Assembly: GCA_020852655.1 (NCBI GenBank)
Contig: JADZAI010000003.1
Coordinates: 1-49,532, forward strand
Direction: 5' to 3'
Length of the DNA stretch: 49,532 nucleotides
From: Alphaproteobacteria bacterium
GTDB lineage: Bacteria; Pseudomonadota; Alphaproteobacteria; Micropepsales; Micropepsaceae
Shown here: in pieces, positions 1 to 12,396 of the stretch
How positions within the stretch are numbered: position 1 is the first letter of the stretch
Layout: each line of letters opens with the position of its first letter
Program-made: the position numbers and the translations under genes
The notes under the pieces: generated by a model
What the model was told of the DNA's origin: nothing
Databases searched by the model: none
Seen by the model: the letters and a program-made list of their open reading frames with translations, nothing else

Positions 1-4
1 AACT

Positions 5-89
<85 letters not shown>

Positions 90-107
90 ACGGAAATGAG
101 CGCGGGT

Positions 108-135
108 GACTAAGGCCCGGCGGGCATGATGTCAA
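108..135 (-). promoter_or_regulatory. Probable sigma-70 promoter of tRNA-Leu
   Basis: On the minus strand a perfect TTGACA (-35) is followed after 16 bases by TTAGTC as a weak -10. This puts the transcription start about 10 bases before the mature 5' end of tRNA-Leu. It is inferred from consensus match and position only. Confidence 0.5.
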
Positions 136-202
136 TTGCTGCTTCGCGCCCTTAACGCGGGGCGCATGATCCGCTAAACCGCGGCGCAGCGAAGGGGCGG
201 AT

Positions 203-1153
203 ATGAGCGGACGCATCGTCACAGTTTTCGGGGCATCGGGCTTCCTGGGCCGGCACACCGTGCGGGCCCTCGCCAAGGCCGGATGGCGCATCCGGGCCGC
301 ATGCCGCTATCCCCAGCTCGCCGAATTCCTGCGCACCGCCGGCATGGTGGGCCAGGTCCAGCCTTTCCACGCCGATGTGACGAACGCGGCCGAAGTCCGC
401 ACCGCTTTGCGCGGCGCCGATGCGGTGGTCAATCTCGTCGGCACGATGCAGGGCGGCCTCACCGGCAAGCGCTTCGACGCGATCAACGCCGGCGGCGCCG
501 GGATCGTCGCCCGCGCGGCCGCGGAGGCCGGGGTCGGCCAGCTCGTCCATGTCGGCGCGCTCGGCGCGCGGGCCGAATCGGCCTCGCACTATGCGCGCTC
601 GAAGGCGGCCGGCGAGCAGGCCGTGCGCGACGCTTTCCCCGGCGCGACGGTGATCCGCCCCTCCATCCTGTTCGGTCCGGAGGACGCCTTCTTCAACCGC
701 CTCGCCAATCTGGTGCGCTACGTGCCGGTCGTGCCGATGATCGGCGCCGACAGCAGATTCCAGCCCGCCTTCGTGGGCGACGTCGCCGCCGCGATCCTCG
801 CCTGCCTCGAACGGCGCGACGATGACGGGGCGGCGTTCGAGCTCGGCGGCCCCGGCGTCTACACCATGCGCCAGCTCATGGAGCTGGTGATCGCGACCGT
901 GATGCGCCGCCGCCTCCTGCTGCCCGTGCCGTCCTTCGCGGCGCGCCTTGCGGCCTATCCGATGCTGCTCGTCCCCGGCGCGCCGATCACGCCCGACCAG
1001 GTCACGCTGCTCGGCGAGGACAATGTGGTGACGCCGGGAACCGACGGCTTCGGCGCGCTCGGCATCCACCCCGAATCGGTCGAGGCGATCCTGCCGACCT
1101 ATCTCTGGCGCTTCCGCCGCACCGGGCAGTTCGAAACCGCGGCCCACACCTGA
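203..1153 (+). CDS. NDUFA9-like complex I-associated NAD(P)-binding protein
   Basis: 316 aa. Residues 5-16 form a Rossmann strand and dinucleotide loop (GASGFLG at 10-16), typical of extended/atypical short-chain dehydrogenases. A YARSK motif in the middle matches the family's YxxxK. The overall layout matches the bacterial NDUFA9-like group related to the 39-kDa accessory subunit of NADH:ubiquinone oxidoreductase. Family knowledge suggests a role in quinone or complex I biology, but no nuo genes are in view, so the substrate is unknown. The ATG follows a purine-rich GAAGGGGCGG. The gene reads straight into the EamA transporter gene, whose coding frame begins at its stop codon, so the two are probably co-transcribed. 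Confidence 0.85.
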   Translation: MSGRIVTVFGASGFLGRHTVRALAKAGWRIRAACRYPQLAEFLRTAGMVGQVQPFHADVTNAAEVRTALRGADAVVNLVGTMQGGLTGKRFDAINAGGAGIVARAAAEAGVGQLVHVGALGARAESASHYARSKAAGEQAVRDAFPGATVIRPSILFGPEDAFFNRLANLVRYVPVVPMIGADSRFQPAFVGDVAAAILACLERRDDDGAAFELGGPGVYTMRQLMELVIATVMRRRLLLPVPSFAARLAAYPMLLVPGAPITPDQVTLLGEDNVVTPGTDGFGALGIHPESVEAILPTYLWRFRRTGQFETAAHT

Positions 1154-2070
1154 TCGCGCTGCGCGCCTGGTCCTGGATTCCGCTCACCATCGCGGCGGCG
1201 ATTTCGCTCGCGCTGCGCACGGCGGCGCAGAAATGGCTGACCGGCACGCTCAGCACCGGCGCCGCCACCTATGTCCGCTACCTCTTCACGCTGCCGTTCG
1301 CGGCGGCGTGGGCGGCGCTGCTGGTGCTCGCCTTCGGGGTGACGCTGCCGCTGCCCAGTCCCGGTTCGCTGCTCGGCTCGGCGGGCGTCGCGGGCGGACA
1401 GATCGTCGGCACCTTCTTCCTGCTCCAGGCGCTGCAAAGCCGTAACTTCGCGGTCGGCGTCGCCTATTCGAAGACCGATGTGCTCCAGGCCGCGCTGTTC
1501 GAGGCGCTGGTGCTGGGCAGCGCCGTCACCTTGGGTGCGGGCATCGCGATGCTGGTCGCGACCGCCGGCGTCATGCTCATCTCGCTGAAGGCGACGCAGG
1601 CCGGTGTGCGCGGCCTCGTCGGTGGCCTTGCCCATATCTCGGCCGTCTATGGCCTGCTCTCGGGCGCCGGCTTCGCGATCGCCATCGTTTCGGTGCGCAG
1701 TGCGGTGCTGGCGCTGGCCGGGTCGGGGCCGTTCGCCGCCTCGATCGTCGCGCTGCTCTCGACGCTGGCGATGCAGGTCGTCGGCATGGGGCTCTTCCTG
1801 CTGTGGCGCGAGCCCGGTGCCTTCGCGGTGATGGCGCGGCACTGGCGCGTGCCGGTCTTCGTCGGACTGATGGGGGCGCTCGGCTCGATCTGCTGGTTCC
1901 TCGCGATGAGCGTGCAGGAGGTCGCCTATGTCCGCACGCTCGGCCTCGTCGAGATCGTCGCGACGATCGTGATCTCGCGCGTGCTGTTCAAGGAGAAGAC
2001 CGTGCTGCGCGAGGTGCTCGGCATCGTCCTGCTCCTCGCCGGCATCGCGCTGCTGCTGAACTCAGCGTAG
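1150..2070 (+). CDS. EamA/DMT-family transporter, start codon unclear
   Basis: An inner-membrane protein with about ten hydrophobic segments in two repeated halves, the pattern of EamA (drug/metabolite transporter) permeases. Full family length, about 306 aa, requires reading from the stop of the preceding gene, yet that stretch has no ATG, GTG or TTG in frame. The only candidates are CTG at 1150, overlapping the upstream TGA as CTGA, and CTG at 1159. The first ordinary start is GTG 1324, which would remove the first two predicted membrane helices. I infer a coupled CTG start. The substrate is unknown. The 3' end overlaps the convergent Nudix gene by 9 bp. Confidence 0.8.
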   Translation: MIALRAWSWIPLTIAAAISLALRTAAQKWLTGTLSTGAATYVRYLFTLPFAAAWAALLVLAFGVTLPLPSPGSLLGSAGVAGGQIVGTFFLLQALQSRNFAVGVAYSKTDVLQAALFEALVLGSAVTLGAGIAMLVATAGVMLISLKATQAGVRGLVGGLAHISAVYGLLSGAGFAIAIVSVRSAVLALAGSGPFAASIVALLSTLAMQVVGMGLFLLWREPGAFAVMARHWRVPVFVGLMGALGSICWFLAMSVQEVAYVRTLGLVEIVATIVISRVLFKEKTVLREVLGIVLLLAGIALLLNSA

Positions 2071-2631
2071 CACCGCCTTCAACCGCCCCGCCGCGTTCAA
2101 GCCCGCGAGAAGCGCCGCAACATGCATCGCCTGCTGGATGCCGCCGGTCATGGCGAGCCGCACCGCTTCGGCCACCGGGACGCGCAGGATTTCGATCGCC
2201 TCGGAGCCGTCGAGCTGCTGCGTGCCGGCCGGCGTCACGCCTTCGGCCAGCGAGACATGCATGCGGTTGGCATGCGTTGCCGTGTTGGGTGAGAGCGTCA
2301 GCACATGGCGGATCGACGGCGCGCGATAGCCCGTCTCCTCCATCAGCTCGCGCGCGGCGGCTGCGGCCGGGTCGGGATCGCCGTCGTCGACCATGCCGCC
2401 CGGCAGCTCCAGCGAGATGATGCCCGCGCCGTGGCGATACTGCTTCACCAGGATGACGCGGTCGTCCGCATCGATCGCGACGACATGACTCCAGTCGCGA
2501 TATTCCAGCACGTGATAATTGCCCAGCACCTTGCCGCCGGCGGTCTCGCAGGCATCGCCGCGCAGGCGCACCCACGGATCCTCGTAGAGCGTGCGCGAGG
2601 AGAGCACGCGCCACGGCTTGATCTCGCTCAC
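2062..2631 (-). CDS. Nudix hydrolase, ADP-ribose pyrophosphatase-like
   Basis: 189 aa. The centre carries a Nudix box, LPGG...REL.EETGY. The first acidic residue is Asp rather than Glu, and there is one more residue than usual before REL, so the box is slightly irregular, but the metal-binding RELxEE part is intact. The N-terminal beta region resembles ADP-sugar pyrophosphatases, which hydrolyse ADP-ribose or related nucleoside diphosphate sugars to AMP and a sugar phosphate. The start overlaps the RNase T2 stop as ATGA, so translation is probably coupled. The exact substrate cannot be read from the sequence. Confidence 0.88.
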   Translation of the reverse strand: MSEIKPWRVLSSRTLYEDPWVRLRGDACETAGGKVLGNYHVLEYRDWSHVVAIDADDRVILVKQYRHGAGIISLELPGGMVDDGDPDPAAAAARELMEETGYRAPSIRHVLTLSPNTATHANRMHVSLAEGVTPAGTQQLDGSEAIEILRVPVAEAVRLAMTGGIQQAMHVAALLAGLNAAGRLKAVLR

Positions 2632-3419
2632 GGCGGCATCGCTCCCCGTACCGGCGGCATCCGCACCTGCTGGCGGCGGCAGGCCGAGCGCTGGGTCTGC
2701 TGGCCGCAGGCGCGGAAGCGCAACTGCTTGTCCATGCAGAGGCGCACCTCATCGAGTCGCGAGCCGCCGCCGCAGGTGACGACGATGGCATCCGCCGTCA
2801 GCTTGCCGCTGTTGGCGCCCAGGAATTCGCGGGCGATCTCCGACGGCGCGATCGTCACCGCCTGCTCCAGCACCTCGAAGCGGTCGGGAATATCGACAGT
2901 CTCGAAGGCGGCGCGCACTTCAGCGAAATAATCTTCCTGGCTCATGCCGGTGCAGGCGCCGTGGCTGCGCCATTCATGCCCGATCAGCCCGCGCGACGGC
3001 ATGATGTCGAGCAGGTCGTCGACCAGCGCATCGCCCACCCGGGGCGCGTCGGTCGGGCAGTCCTCGGGATAGCCGCGCTCGTTCTGCGGCCACAGGCCAT
3101 GCACGATGAAATGGAACGGCCGCCCGCCGCATTGCAGCTTGTCGCGCTCTGTCGCTTCGGCCTCGCAATAGGATGGCGACCACGAGAGCGCGAGCACGTA
3201 GTAATCGAAATCGCCCGCGGGAACGGGACGCGCCGCGGGCGTCCCGGCGGCCGGCCCGGCCGGTGCGCCGGGCGCCGGCGCGGGCGGGGCAGGGGCTTCG
3301 GCCTGCGGCGCTGGCGCGCTCTGCGGGCCGAGCAGCGCCTCCAGGTCGAAGCCGAACCAGGCGGCGAGCGCGACCAGCAGGGCGGCGAGGGCGGCCGGCC
3401 AGGCGCCCGCCTTCTTCAT
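2628..3419 (-). CDS. Ribonuclease T2 family protein, exported
   Basis: 263 aa. A hydrophobic signal or anchor covers residues 3-23, followed by a Pro/Ala-rich linker to about residue 68 and then the RNase T2 fold. Both conserved active-site segments are present: CAS I HGLWPQ (His107) and CAS II HEWRSHGAC (His148, Glu149, His153). The family cleaves single-stranded RNA through 2',3'-cyclic phosphates, normally in the periplasm or outside the cell. Several cysteines suit the disulfides typical of the fold. It lies in the same minus-strand run as the two secreted paralogues upstream and overlaps the Nudix gene by 4 bp. A nutrient-scavenging role is inferred. Confidence 0.92.
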   Translation of the reverse strand: MKKAGAWPAALAALLVALAAWFGFDLEALLGPQSAPAPQAEAPAPPAPAPGAPAGPAAGTPAARPVPAGDFDYYVLALSWSPSYCEAEATERDKLQCGGRPFHFIVHGLWPQNERGYPEDCPTDAPRVGDALVDDLLDIMPSRGLIGHEWRSHGACTGMSQEDYFAEVRAAFETVDIPDRFEVLEQAVTIAPSEIAREFLGANSGKLTADAIVVTCGGGSRLDEVRLCMDKQLRFRACGQQTQRSACRRQQVRMPPVRGAMPP

Positions 3420-3469
3420 GGCGACACCGCCGTCGCAGCCAGAGTCGGCGCCGTCCGCATGGGGTCAGC

Positions 3470-3922
3470 TCATGCGCAGCGCATGAGGTAGAGCGACGTC
3501 GCCGCGTAGCTCTTGTCGGCACCGGCGGGGATCAGCTCCATCGCCGATCCAGTCCGGATCGCGACACCGATCTCGCTGCCCTGGCCCGCCAGGAAGACGT
3601 CGATCCGGATCGGCGTATTCGGCGGCGGCGGCACGACGTTCATGAGCGTGTCTTTCGAATTCAGCGGCATGACCCCGCCGGTGCGCTGGCGCACGCTCAT
3701 GTTGAACGTCTTGCCGTCATTGGTGCCGAAGCCGATGTAGAAGCCGTCGGCGGCGCAGTCGGTCGGCATCCGGCCCGGCGTGCCCAGCCAGTTGCCCTGG
3801 AGCGCGATCGGCGAAATCGTGCGCCGCTGCGCGGTGGCGGCCCCGGGTATGTCGCCGGCCGCCGCCGGCATCGCGAGTGCGATGCCGAGCGCGAGGGCGC
3901 CGAGGCGCGGCACGGTCAGCAC
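3470..3922 (-). CDS. Small secreted protein of unknown function, paralogue B
   Basis: About 150 aa from a GTG start that overlaps the upstream gene's stop (GTGCTGA). A second GTG at 3913 is possible. A hydrophobic signal ending near AMPAAAG is followed by a mature domain with the pattern GNW...TDC..DGFYIGF...RQRTGG...IPAGADKSYA..SLYLMRC. Two cysteines, one near the start of the mature domain and one at the end, could form a disulfide. It is clearly homologous to the gene immediately upstream, sharing PAGADKSYAA and the QRTG motif. I do not recognise the family. Export to the periplasm is inferred. Confidence 0.75.
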   Translation of the reverse strand: MLTVPRLGALALGIALAMPAAAGDIPGAATAQRRTISPIALQGNWLGTPGRMPTDCAADGFYIGFGTNDGKTFNMSVRQRTGGVMPLNSKDTLMNVVPPPPNTPIRIDVFLAGQGSEIGVAIRTGSAMELIPAGADKSYAATSLYLMRCA

Positions 3923-4323
3923 CGGCGCAGATACATCGACGGCGCGGCGTAGGACTTGTCCGCACCCGCCGGAATCCATTCGGCCTGCATGTTGTTGATG
4001 AGCGCGACGCCGACGCCGCCCTGCGCGCTCTTCAGGAAAAGGCCGATCTTCATCGGTGCGGCGTCGGGCGCCTTCACGATGTCGTAGATGGTGACGACCG
4101 GCGTGGTGTAGGTCGCGCCGGTGCGCTGGGTGACGCTGACGGAGACTTTTTTGGAGCCGTCCGAGAAAGCCAGGAACCAGCCGTCGCCGTTGCAACTGTC
4201 GGGGCGGGTCGACGGGCTGGCGAACCAGCTGCCCTTCATCGTGCTGGGCAGCAACTGGGCCCGGTCCTCGGCGCCCGCCGTTGCGGCAAGGAGGATGGCA
4301 GCGGCGGCGAACGCAATACGCAT
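3916..4323 (-). CDS. Small secreted protein of unknown function, paralogue A
   Basis: 135 aa. The signal peptide MRIAFAAAAILLAATAGA is followed by a domain containing GSWFASPSTRPDSC, GDGWFLAFSDGSKK, TQRTGA, a Val/Ile-rich strand region and the C-terminal WIPAGADKSYAAPSMYLRRC. The layout, cysteine placement and terminal motif match the next gene downstream, so the pair is a tandem duplication. The ATG lies 31 bases after the uppP stop and a GAGGGGAAACA ribosome-binding region precedes it. Function unknown. The repeated short strands suggest a small beta-rich periplasmic protein. Confidence 0.82.
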   Translation of the reverse strand: MRIAFAAAAILLAATAGAEDRAQLLPSTMKGSWFASPSTRPDSCNGDGWFLAFSDGSKKVSVSVTQRTGATYTTPVVTIYDIVKAPDAAPMKIGLFLKSAQGGVGVALINNMQAEWIPAGADKSYAAPSMYLRRC

Positions 4324-4354
4324 GATTGTTTCCCCTCAGGATTGTCGGGCGAGA

Positions 4355-5161
4355 TTAGCCCATCGCCAGCACGGCGAGAATAAGCGCACCGAGGCCGATC
4401 CGATACCAGCCAAACGGTTTCAGTCCATAGCGGCCGACGAAGCCGATGAAGCTCTTCACGACGACATAGGCGACAAGGAACGAGACGACGAAGCCGACGG
4501 CGATCTCCATGCCGGCATCGGCGGTCAGCACGTCGCGGTTCTTGTAGACGTCGAGCACGGTGGCGCCCAGCATGGTGGGAACCGCCAGGTAGAACGTAAA
4601 GGCCGCCGCCGCCTTGCGGTCGACCCCCAGAAGTTCCCCGCCCAGGATCGTCGCGCCGGAGCGCGATACGCCCGGAATGATGGCGAGAACCTGGCAGAGC
4701 CCGATCTGGAAGGCTTTCCACAGCGGCAGCGCATCGCTGTCGAAATGGCGCGGCTTGGGCGCAATCCGCTCGCACACCAGGATCACGATGCCGCCGAGGA
4801 TCAGGGTCACGGCGATGACGGTCGGCGCGATCTCGGGCGAAAACAGCACCCGCTTGATGAAGCCGTGCAGCAGCGCGCCTGCCACGGCCGCCGGCAGGAA
4901 GGCGACGATGACCGAAAGCGCGAAATGCCGCGCGTTGGGATAGCGCGGCAGCCCGACCAGAGCGTCCCAGAAGGTGCGCCAATAGATCACTACGACCGAA
5001 AGTATCGCTCCGAACTGGATGACGATCGGGAACACGTCGCCCTTGGGCCGGAAGCCCAGCATGTCCTCGAACAGCAGCAAATGGGCGGTCGAGGAAACCG
5101 GCAGAAACTCGGTCAGGCCTTCGACGATGCCGAGCAGGACGGCGAGAAGCAGGGGCGACAT
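4355..5161 (-). CDS. uppP: Undecaprenyl-diphosphatase UppP/BacA
   Basis: 268 aa from the ATG of MSPLLLAVLLG. A start 16 codons earlier would only add a non-hydrophobic tail. The two signature motifs are present, EGLTEFLPVSSTAHL near the N-terminus and PGVSRSGAT in the middle, along with multiple membrane helices. The enzyme dephosphorylates undecaprenyl pyrophosphate to recycle the lipid carrier for peptidoglycan and other envelope polymers, and confers bacitracin tolerance. It is the first gene of a minus-strand run leading into the secreted paralogues and RNase T2. Confidence 0.96.
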   Translation of the reverse strand: MSPLLLAVLLGIVEGLTEFLPVSSTAHLLLFEDMLGFRPKGDVFPIVIQFGAILSVVVIYWRTFWDALVGLPRYPNARHFALSVIVAFLPAAVAGALLHGFIKRVLFSPEIAPTVIAVTLILGGIVILVCERIAPKPRHFDSDALPLWKAFQIGLCQVLAIIPGVSRSGATILGGELLGVDRKAAAAFTFYLAVPTMLGATVLDVYKNRDVLTADAGMEIAVGFVVSFLVAYVVVKSFIGFVGRYGLKPFGWYRIGLGALILAVLAMG

Positions 5162-5261
5162 GGAGCCTATGGGGCGAGGGCGATTCGCACATGACCACAG
5201 ACCGGACAACGCGCCAAGGCCCTGCGGTTTGCGTTTCAGATCAATACGCTGAACGTATATA

Positions 5262-5276
5262 AGTCCGAAACGGACT
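5262..5276. promoter_or_regulatory. Perfect palindrome in the divergent uppP/gltD spacer
   Basis: AGTCCG-AAA-CGGACT is a perfect 6-bp inverted repeat with a 3-base centre. It lies in an AT-rich patch in the 267-bp divergent region, about 100 bases before uppP and 150 before gltD. No T-tract follows, so a regulator operator is more likely than a terminator. The binding protein is unknown. Confidence 0.4.
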
Positions 5277-5370
5277 CATTATGGAGAGATAACGGCTGGA
5301 ATGTCGACGCCCGTGCCCTGCTTTCCGGATATTAGGTCATAATAATTGTCTTAAATGGGCCGATCCCCTC

Positions 5371-5398
5371 TTTCCCTCGGCATTTCGTGCGTTATGAT
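5371..5398 (+). promoter_or_regulatory. Possible gltD promoter
   Basis: TATGAT at 5393-5398 resembles a -10 box, with TTTCCC about 16 bases upstream as a weak -35. If used, transcription begins near 5405, which favours the ATG at 5429 over earlier candidate starts. I looked for a sigma-54 site here and the GG/GC spacing does not fit. Confidence 0.3.
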
Positions 5399-5428
5399 GC
5401 CACCTCACCGCGAATGGTGCAGGGCAAC

Positions 5429-6871
5429 ATGGCGACATCCCGAATGCTGCGTTTCGTCTCGGTCGGCCATGACGGCCCCGAGAAGCGTGACGCGCCCGAG
5501 CGGCGCGCGGATTTCCATGAGATCTATGCGGGCTTTATCGCCGCCAAGGCCGAGGAGCAGGCGAGCCGGTGCAGCCAGTGCGGCGTGCCCTTCTGTCAGG
5601 TGCACTGTCCGCTGGGCAACAACATCCCCGACTGGCTGAAGCTGACCGCCGAGGGGCGGCTGGAGGAAGCCTACGAACTCGCGTCCGCCACCAACAACAT
5701 GCCCGAAGTCTGCGGCCGCATCTGCCCGCAGGACCGCCTGTGCGAGGGCAACTGCGTCATCGAGCAGTCCGGCCACGGCGCCGTGACCATCGGCGCGGTC
5801 GAGAAATACATCACCGACACCGCCTGGGCCGAGGGCTGGGTGAAGCCGATCGTCCCGGTGCGCGAGCGCCGGGAAAGTGTCGGTATCGTCGGCGCCGGCC
5901 CGGCCTGCCTCGCCGCCGCCGAGGAACTCCGCAAGCTCGGCTTCCAGGTCGAGATCTACGACCGCTACGACCGGGCCGGCGGATTGCTGATCTACGGCAT
6001 CCCGAACTTCAAGCTGGAGAAGGAGATCGTCGACCGCCGCACCCAGCGCCTCGCCGACTCCAGGATCGTCCTGACGCAGAATTTCGAGGTCGGGCGCGCC
6101 GCCGGCCTCGCCGACCTCAAGGCGAAACACGACGCGGTGCTCATCGCGACCGGCGTTTACAAGGCCCGCGCGCTGGAGGTGCCGGGCGTCGGCCTCCCCG
6201 GCGTCTTCCCGGCGATGCGCTACCTCACCGCCTCCAACCGCAAGGGCCTCGGTGATACAGTGCCGGACTTCGACGACGGCACGCTCGACGCGAACGGCAG
6301 GAATGTCGTCGTCATCGGCGGCGGCGACACGGCGATGGACTGCGTCCGCACCGCGATCCGCCAGGGTGCGCTCAGCGTCACCTGCCTCTACCGCCGCGAC
6401 CGCGAGAACATGCCGGGCTCGATGCGCGAGGTCGCGAACGCCGAAGAGGAAGGCGTCCGGTTCGAGTGGCTCGCCGCGCCCCGCGCCGTGCTCGGCACCG
6501 AAAAGGCGGCCGGCGTGCGCGCCGCCCGCATGCGCCTCGGCCTGCCGGACTCCTCCGGCCGCCGCGCCCCCGAGCCTGTCCCCGACGCCGATTTCGACAT
6601 CCCCGCCGACCTCGTGATCGAAGCCCTCGGCTTCGACCCCGACGACGTGCCGGCGCTCTTCGGCGCGCCGGACCTCGCCGTCTCGCGCTGGGGCACGATC
6701 GCTATCGATCAGCGCACGCTGATGACCCGTATCGACGGCGTCTTCGCCGCCGGCGACATCGTGCGCGGCGCCTCGCTCGTCGTCTGGGCCATCCGCGACG
6801 GCCGCGACGCCGCCGCCGGAATCGCGACCTACCTCGACGCCAAGGCGGCGCTGAAGCTCGCGGCGGAGTGA
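5429..6871 (+). CDS. gltD: Glutamate synthase [NADPH] small (beta) subunit
   Basis: 480 aa from the ATG preceded by GCAGGG. The N-terminal Fe-S domain has cysteine clusters CSQCGVPFCQVHCP and CGRICPQDRLCEGNC. Next come an FAD Rossmann motif VGIVGAGPAC and, after about residue 280, an NADPH motif VVVIGGGDTAMDC. The beta subunit oxidises NADPH and passes electrons through FAD and Fe-S to the large subunit, which makes glutamate from glutamine and 2-oxoglutarate. The third glycine of the usual GxGPAG is Cys here. The large subunit gene lies downstream, separated by an inverted-repeat element and a GST gene, so the two subunits may not share one transcript. Confidence 0.97.
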   Translation: MATSRMLRFVSVGHDGPEKRDAPERRADFHEIYAGFIAAKAEEQASRCSQCGVPFCQVHCPLGNNIPDWLKLTAEGRLEEAYELASATNNMPEVCGRICPQDRLCEGNCVIEQSGHGAVTIGAVEKYITDTAWAEGWVKPIVPVRERRESVGIVGAGPACLAAAEELRKLGFQVEIYDRYDRAGGLLIYGIPNFKLEKEIVDRRTQRLADSRIVLTQNFEVGRAAGLADLKAKHDAVLIATGVYKARALEVPGVGLPGVFPAMRYLTASNRKGLGDTVPDFDDGTLDANGRNVVVIGGGDTAMDCVRTAIRQGALSVTCLYRRDRENMPGSMREVANAEEEGVRFEWLAAPRAVLGTEKAAGVRAARMRLGLPDSSGRRAPEPVPDADFDIPADLVIEALGFDPDDVPALFGAPDLAVSRWGTIAIDQRTLMTRIDGVFAAGDIVRGASLVVWAIRDGRDAAAGIATYLDAKAALKLAAE

Positions 6872-6953
6872 ACCCTGATGCCGTATCGCCATACGACCGA
6901 AGACACCGCGCCCGGCGCGTCCTGCGGCTTCCTGTCGGCAGTTGGTGCGAGCC

Positions 6954-7114
6954 ACGCCCCCTCCACCGCTTCGCGGTCCCCCTCCCCCGTGCCGCTTCGC
7001 GTCACAGGAGAGGATCAATCGCGCCAGGCTTGTCAACGGATCGCACCGACCGATCCTCCCCTGCGGAGCGCAGCGCAGCGGGGGAGGGGGACCGCGAAGC
7101 GGTGGAGGGGGCGT
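6954..7114. repeat. Long inverted-repeat element (35-bp perfect arms)
   Basis: The arms at 6954-6988 and 7080-7114 are exact reverse complements over 35 bases, with core CCACCGCTTCGCGG followed by C-rich runs. Inside them a second, imperfect pair continues the symmetry: CAGGAGAGGATC near 7004 against GATCCTCCCCTG near 7052. The whole looks like a non-autonomous REP/MITE-like extragenic element of about 160 bp. It fills most of the 302-bp gltD-GST gap, which holds no convincing gene. Confidence 0.8.
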
Positions 7115-7173
7115 GACGTAGAGCGTCGGCGCCGGAACCTTTCGAGCGCCAGCATCCGAACCGGGAGGCGCGC

Positions 7174-7781
7174 ATGACTACCCCCTTCACCCTCCACGGC
7201 GACAGGCGCTCCGGCAATTGCCTGAAGATCAAGTTCGTCGCCGACCATCTCGGCCTGCCCTACGCATGGCGCGATGTCGACGTGCTCAGCGGCGAAACGC
7301 GCGCGCCGTCCTTCCTGACGATGAATCCGTTCGGGCAGGTCCCGGTGGTGACCTGGCCGGACGGCCGCACGCTGGCGCAATCCAACGCCATCATCCGCTA
7401 TCTCGCGCGCGGCTCGGCGCTGCTCCCCGACGATCCCTTCACGCAGGCCCAAATCGACTCATGGCTGTTCTGGGAACAATACAGCCACGAGCCTTACGTG
7501 GCCGTCGTCCGCTTCCAGCTCGCCTATCTCGGCAGGCCGCTCGCCGAGGTCGAGCCGAAACTGATCGAACGCGGCAATTCGGCGCTGGGCGTCATGGAAG
7601 CCGCGCTGTCGCGTGCCGACTGGCTCGCCGGCGCCGGCGCCGGCCCGACCATCGCCGACGTCGCGCTGATCGCCTACACGCGCCTCGCACACGAAGGCGG
7701 CTTCGAGCTTTCCGCCCGCCCGAACCTCACCCAGTGGATCCAGCGCACCGAACGCGCTTTGGACATTCAGGGGTCGCCCGC

Positions 7782-7785
<4 letters not shown>
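7174..7785 (+). CDS. Glutathione S-transferase family protein
   Basis: 203 aa. The N-terminal thioredoxin-like half includes RSGNCLKI and the glutathione-site motif PFGQVPVVTW..GRTLAQSNAIIRYL. The C-terminal half is all-helical with PTIADVALIAY, the typical N-capping-box region. The family conjugates glutathione to electrophiles or uses it in isomerase or reductase reactions; the substrate is unknown. It sits between gltD and gltB, and its stop overlaps the gltB start as ATGA, so it is translationally coupled to glutamate synthase. A metabolic link beyond both involving glutamate chemistry is not evident. Confidence 0.92.
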
Positions 7786-12335
<4,550 letters not shown>

Positions 12336-12360
12336 AGGGATGATCTCGATCTGAGCGGGT

Positions 12361-12376
12361 TCCCAAGCGTTTGGGT
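12361..12376 (+). terminator. Weak hairpin after gltB
   Basis: CCCAA-GCGT-TTGGG forms a short stem followed by TTCTCGTT. It is placed where a gltBD terminator would be expected, but the stem is short and the T-tract is poor. Confidence 0.25.
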
Positions 12377-12396
12377 TCTCGTTACTATGGCGATCC

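Noticed and set aside
5371..5398. Sigma-54 promoter for gltD
   Set aside because: The GG and GC elements are 8 bases apart instead of the required 10.
5405..7036. Minus-strand open frame of 543 codons opposite gltD
   Set aside because: Same artefact: composition is Asp/Gly/Ala/Arg/Val-rich without any recognisable fold, and gltD is certain.
6872..7173. Short open frames in the gltD-GST gap
   Set aside because: They read through the inverted repeat and have no domain or start signal.
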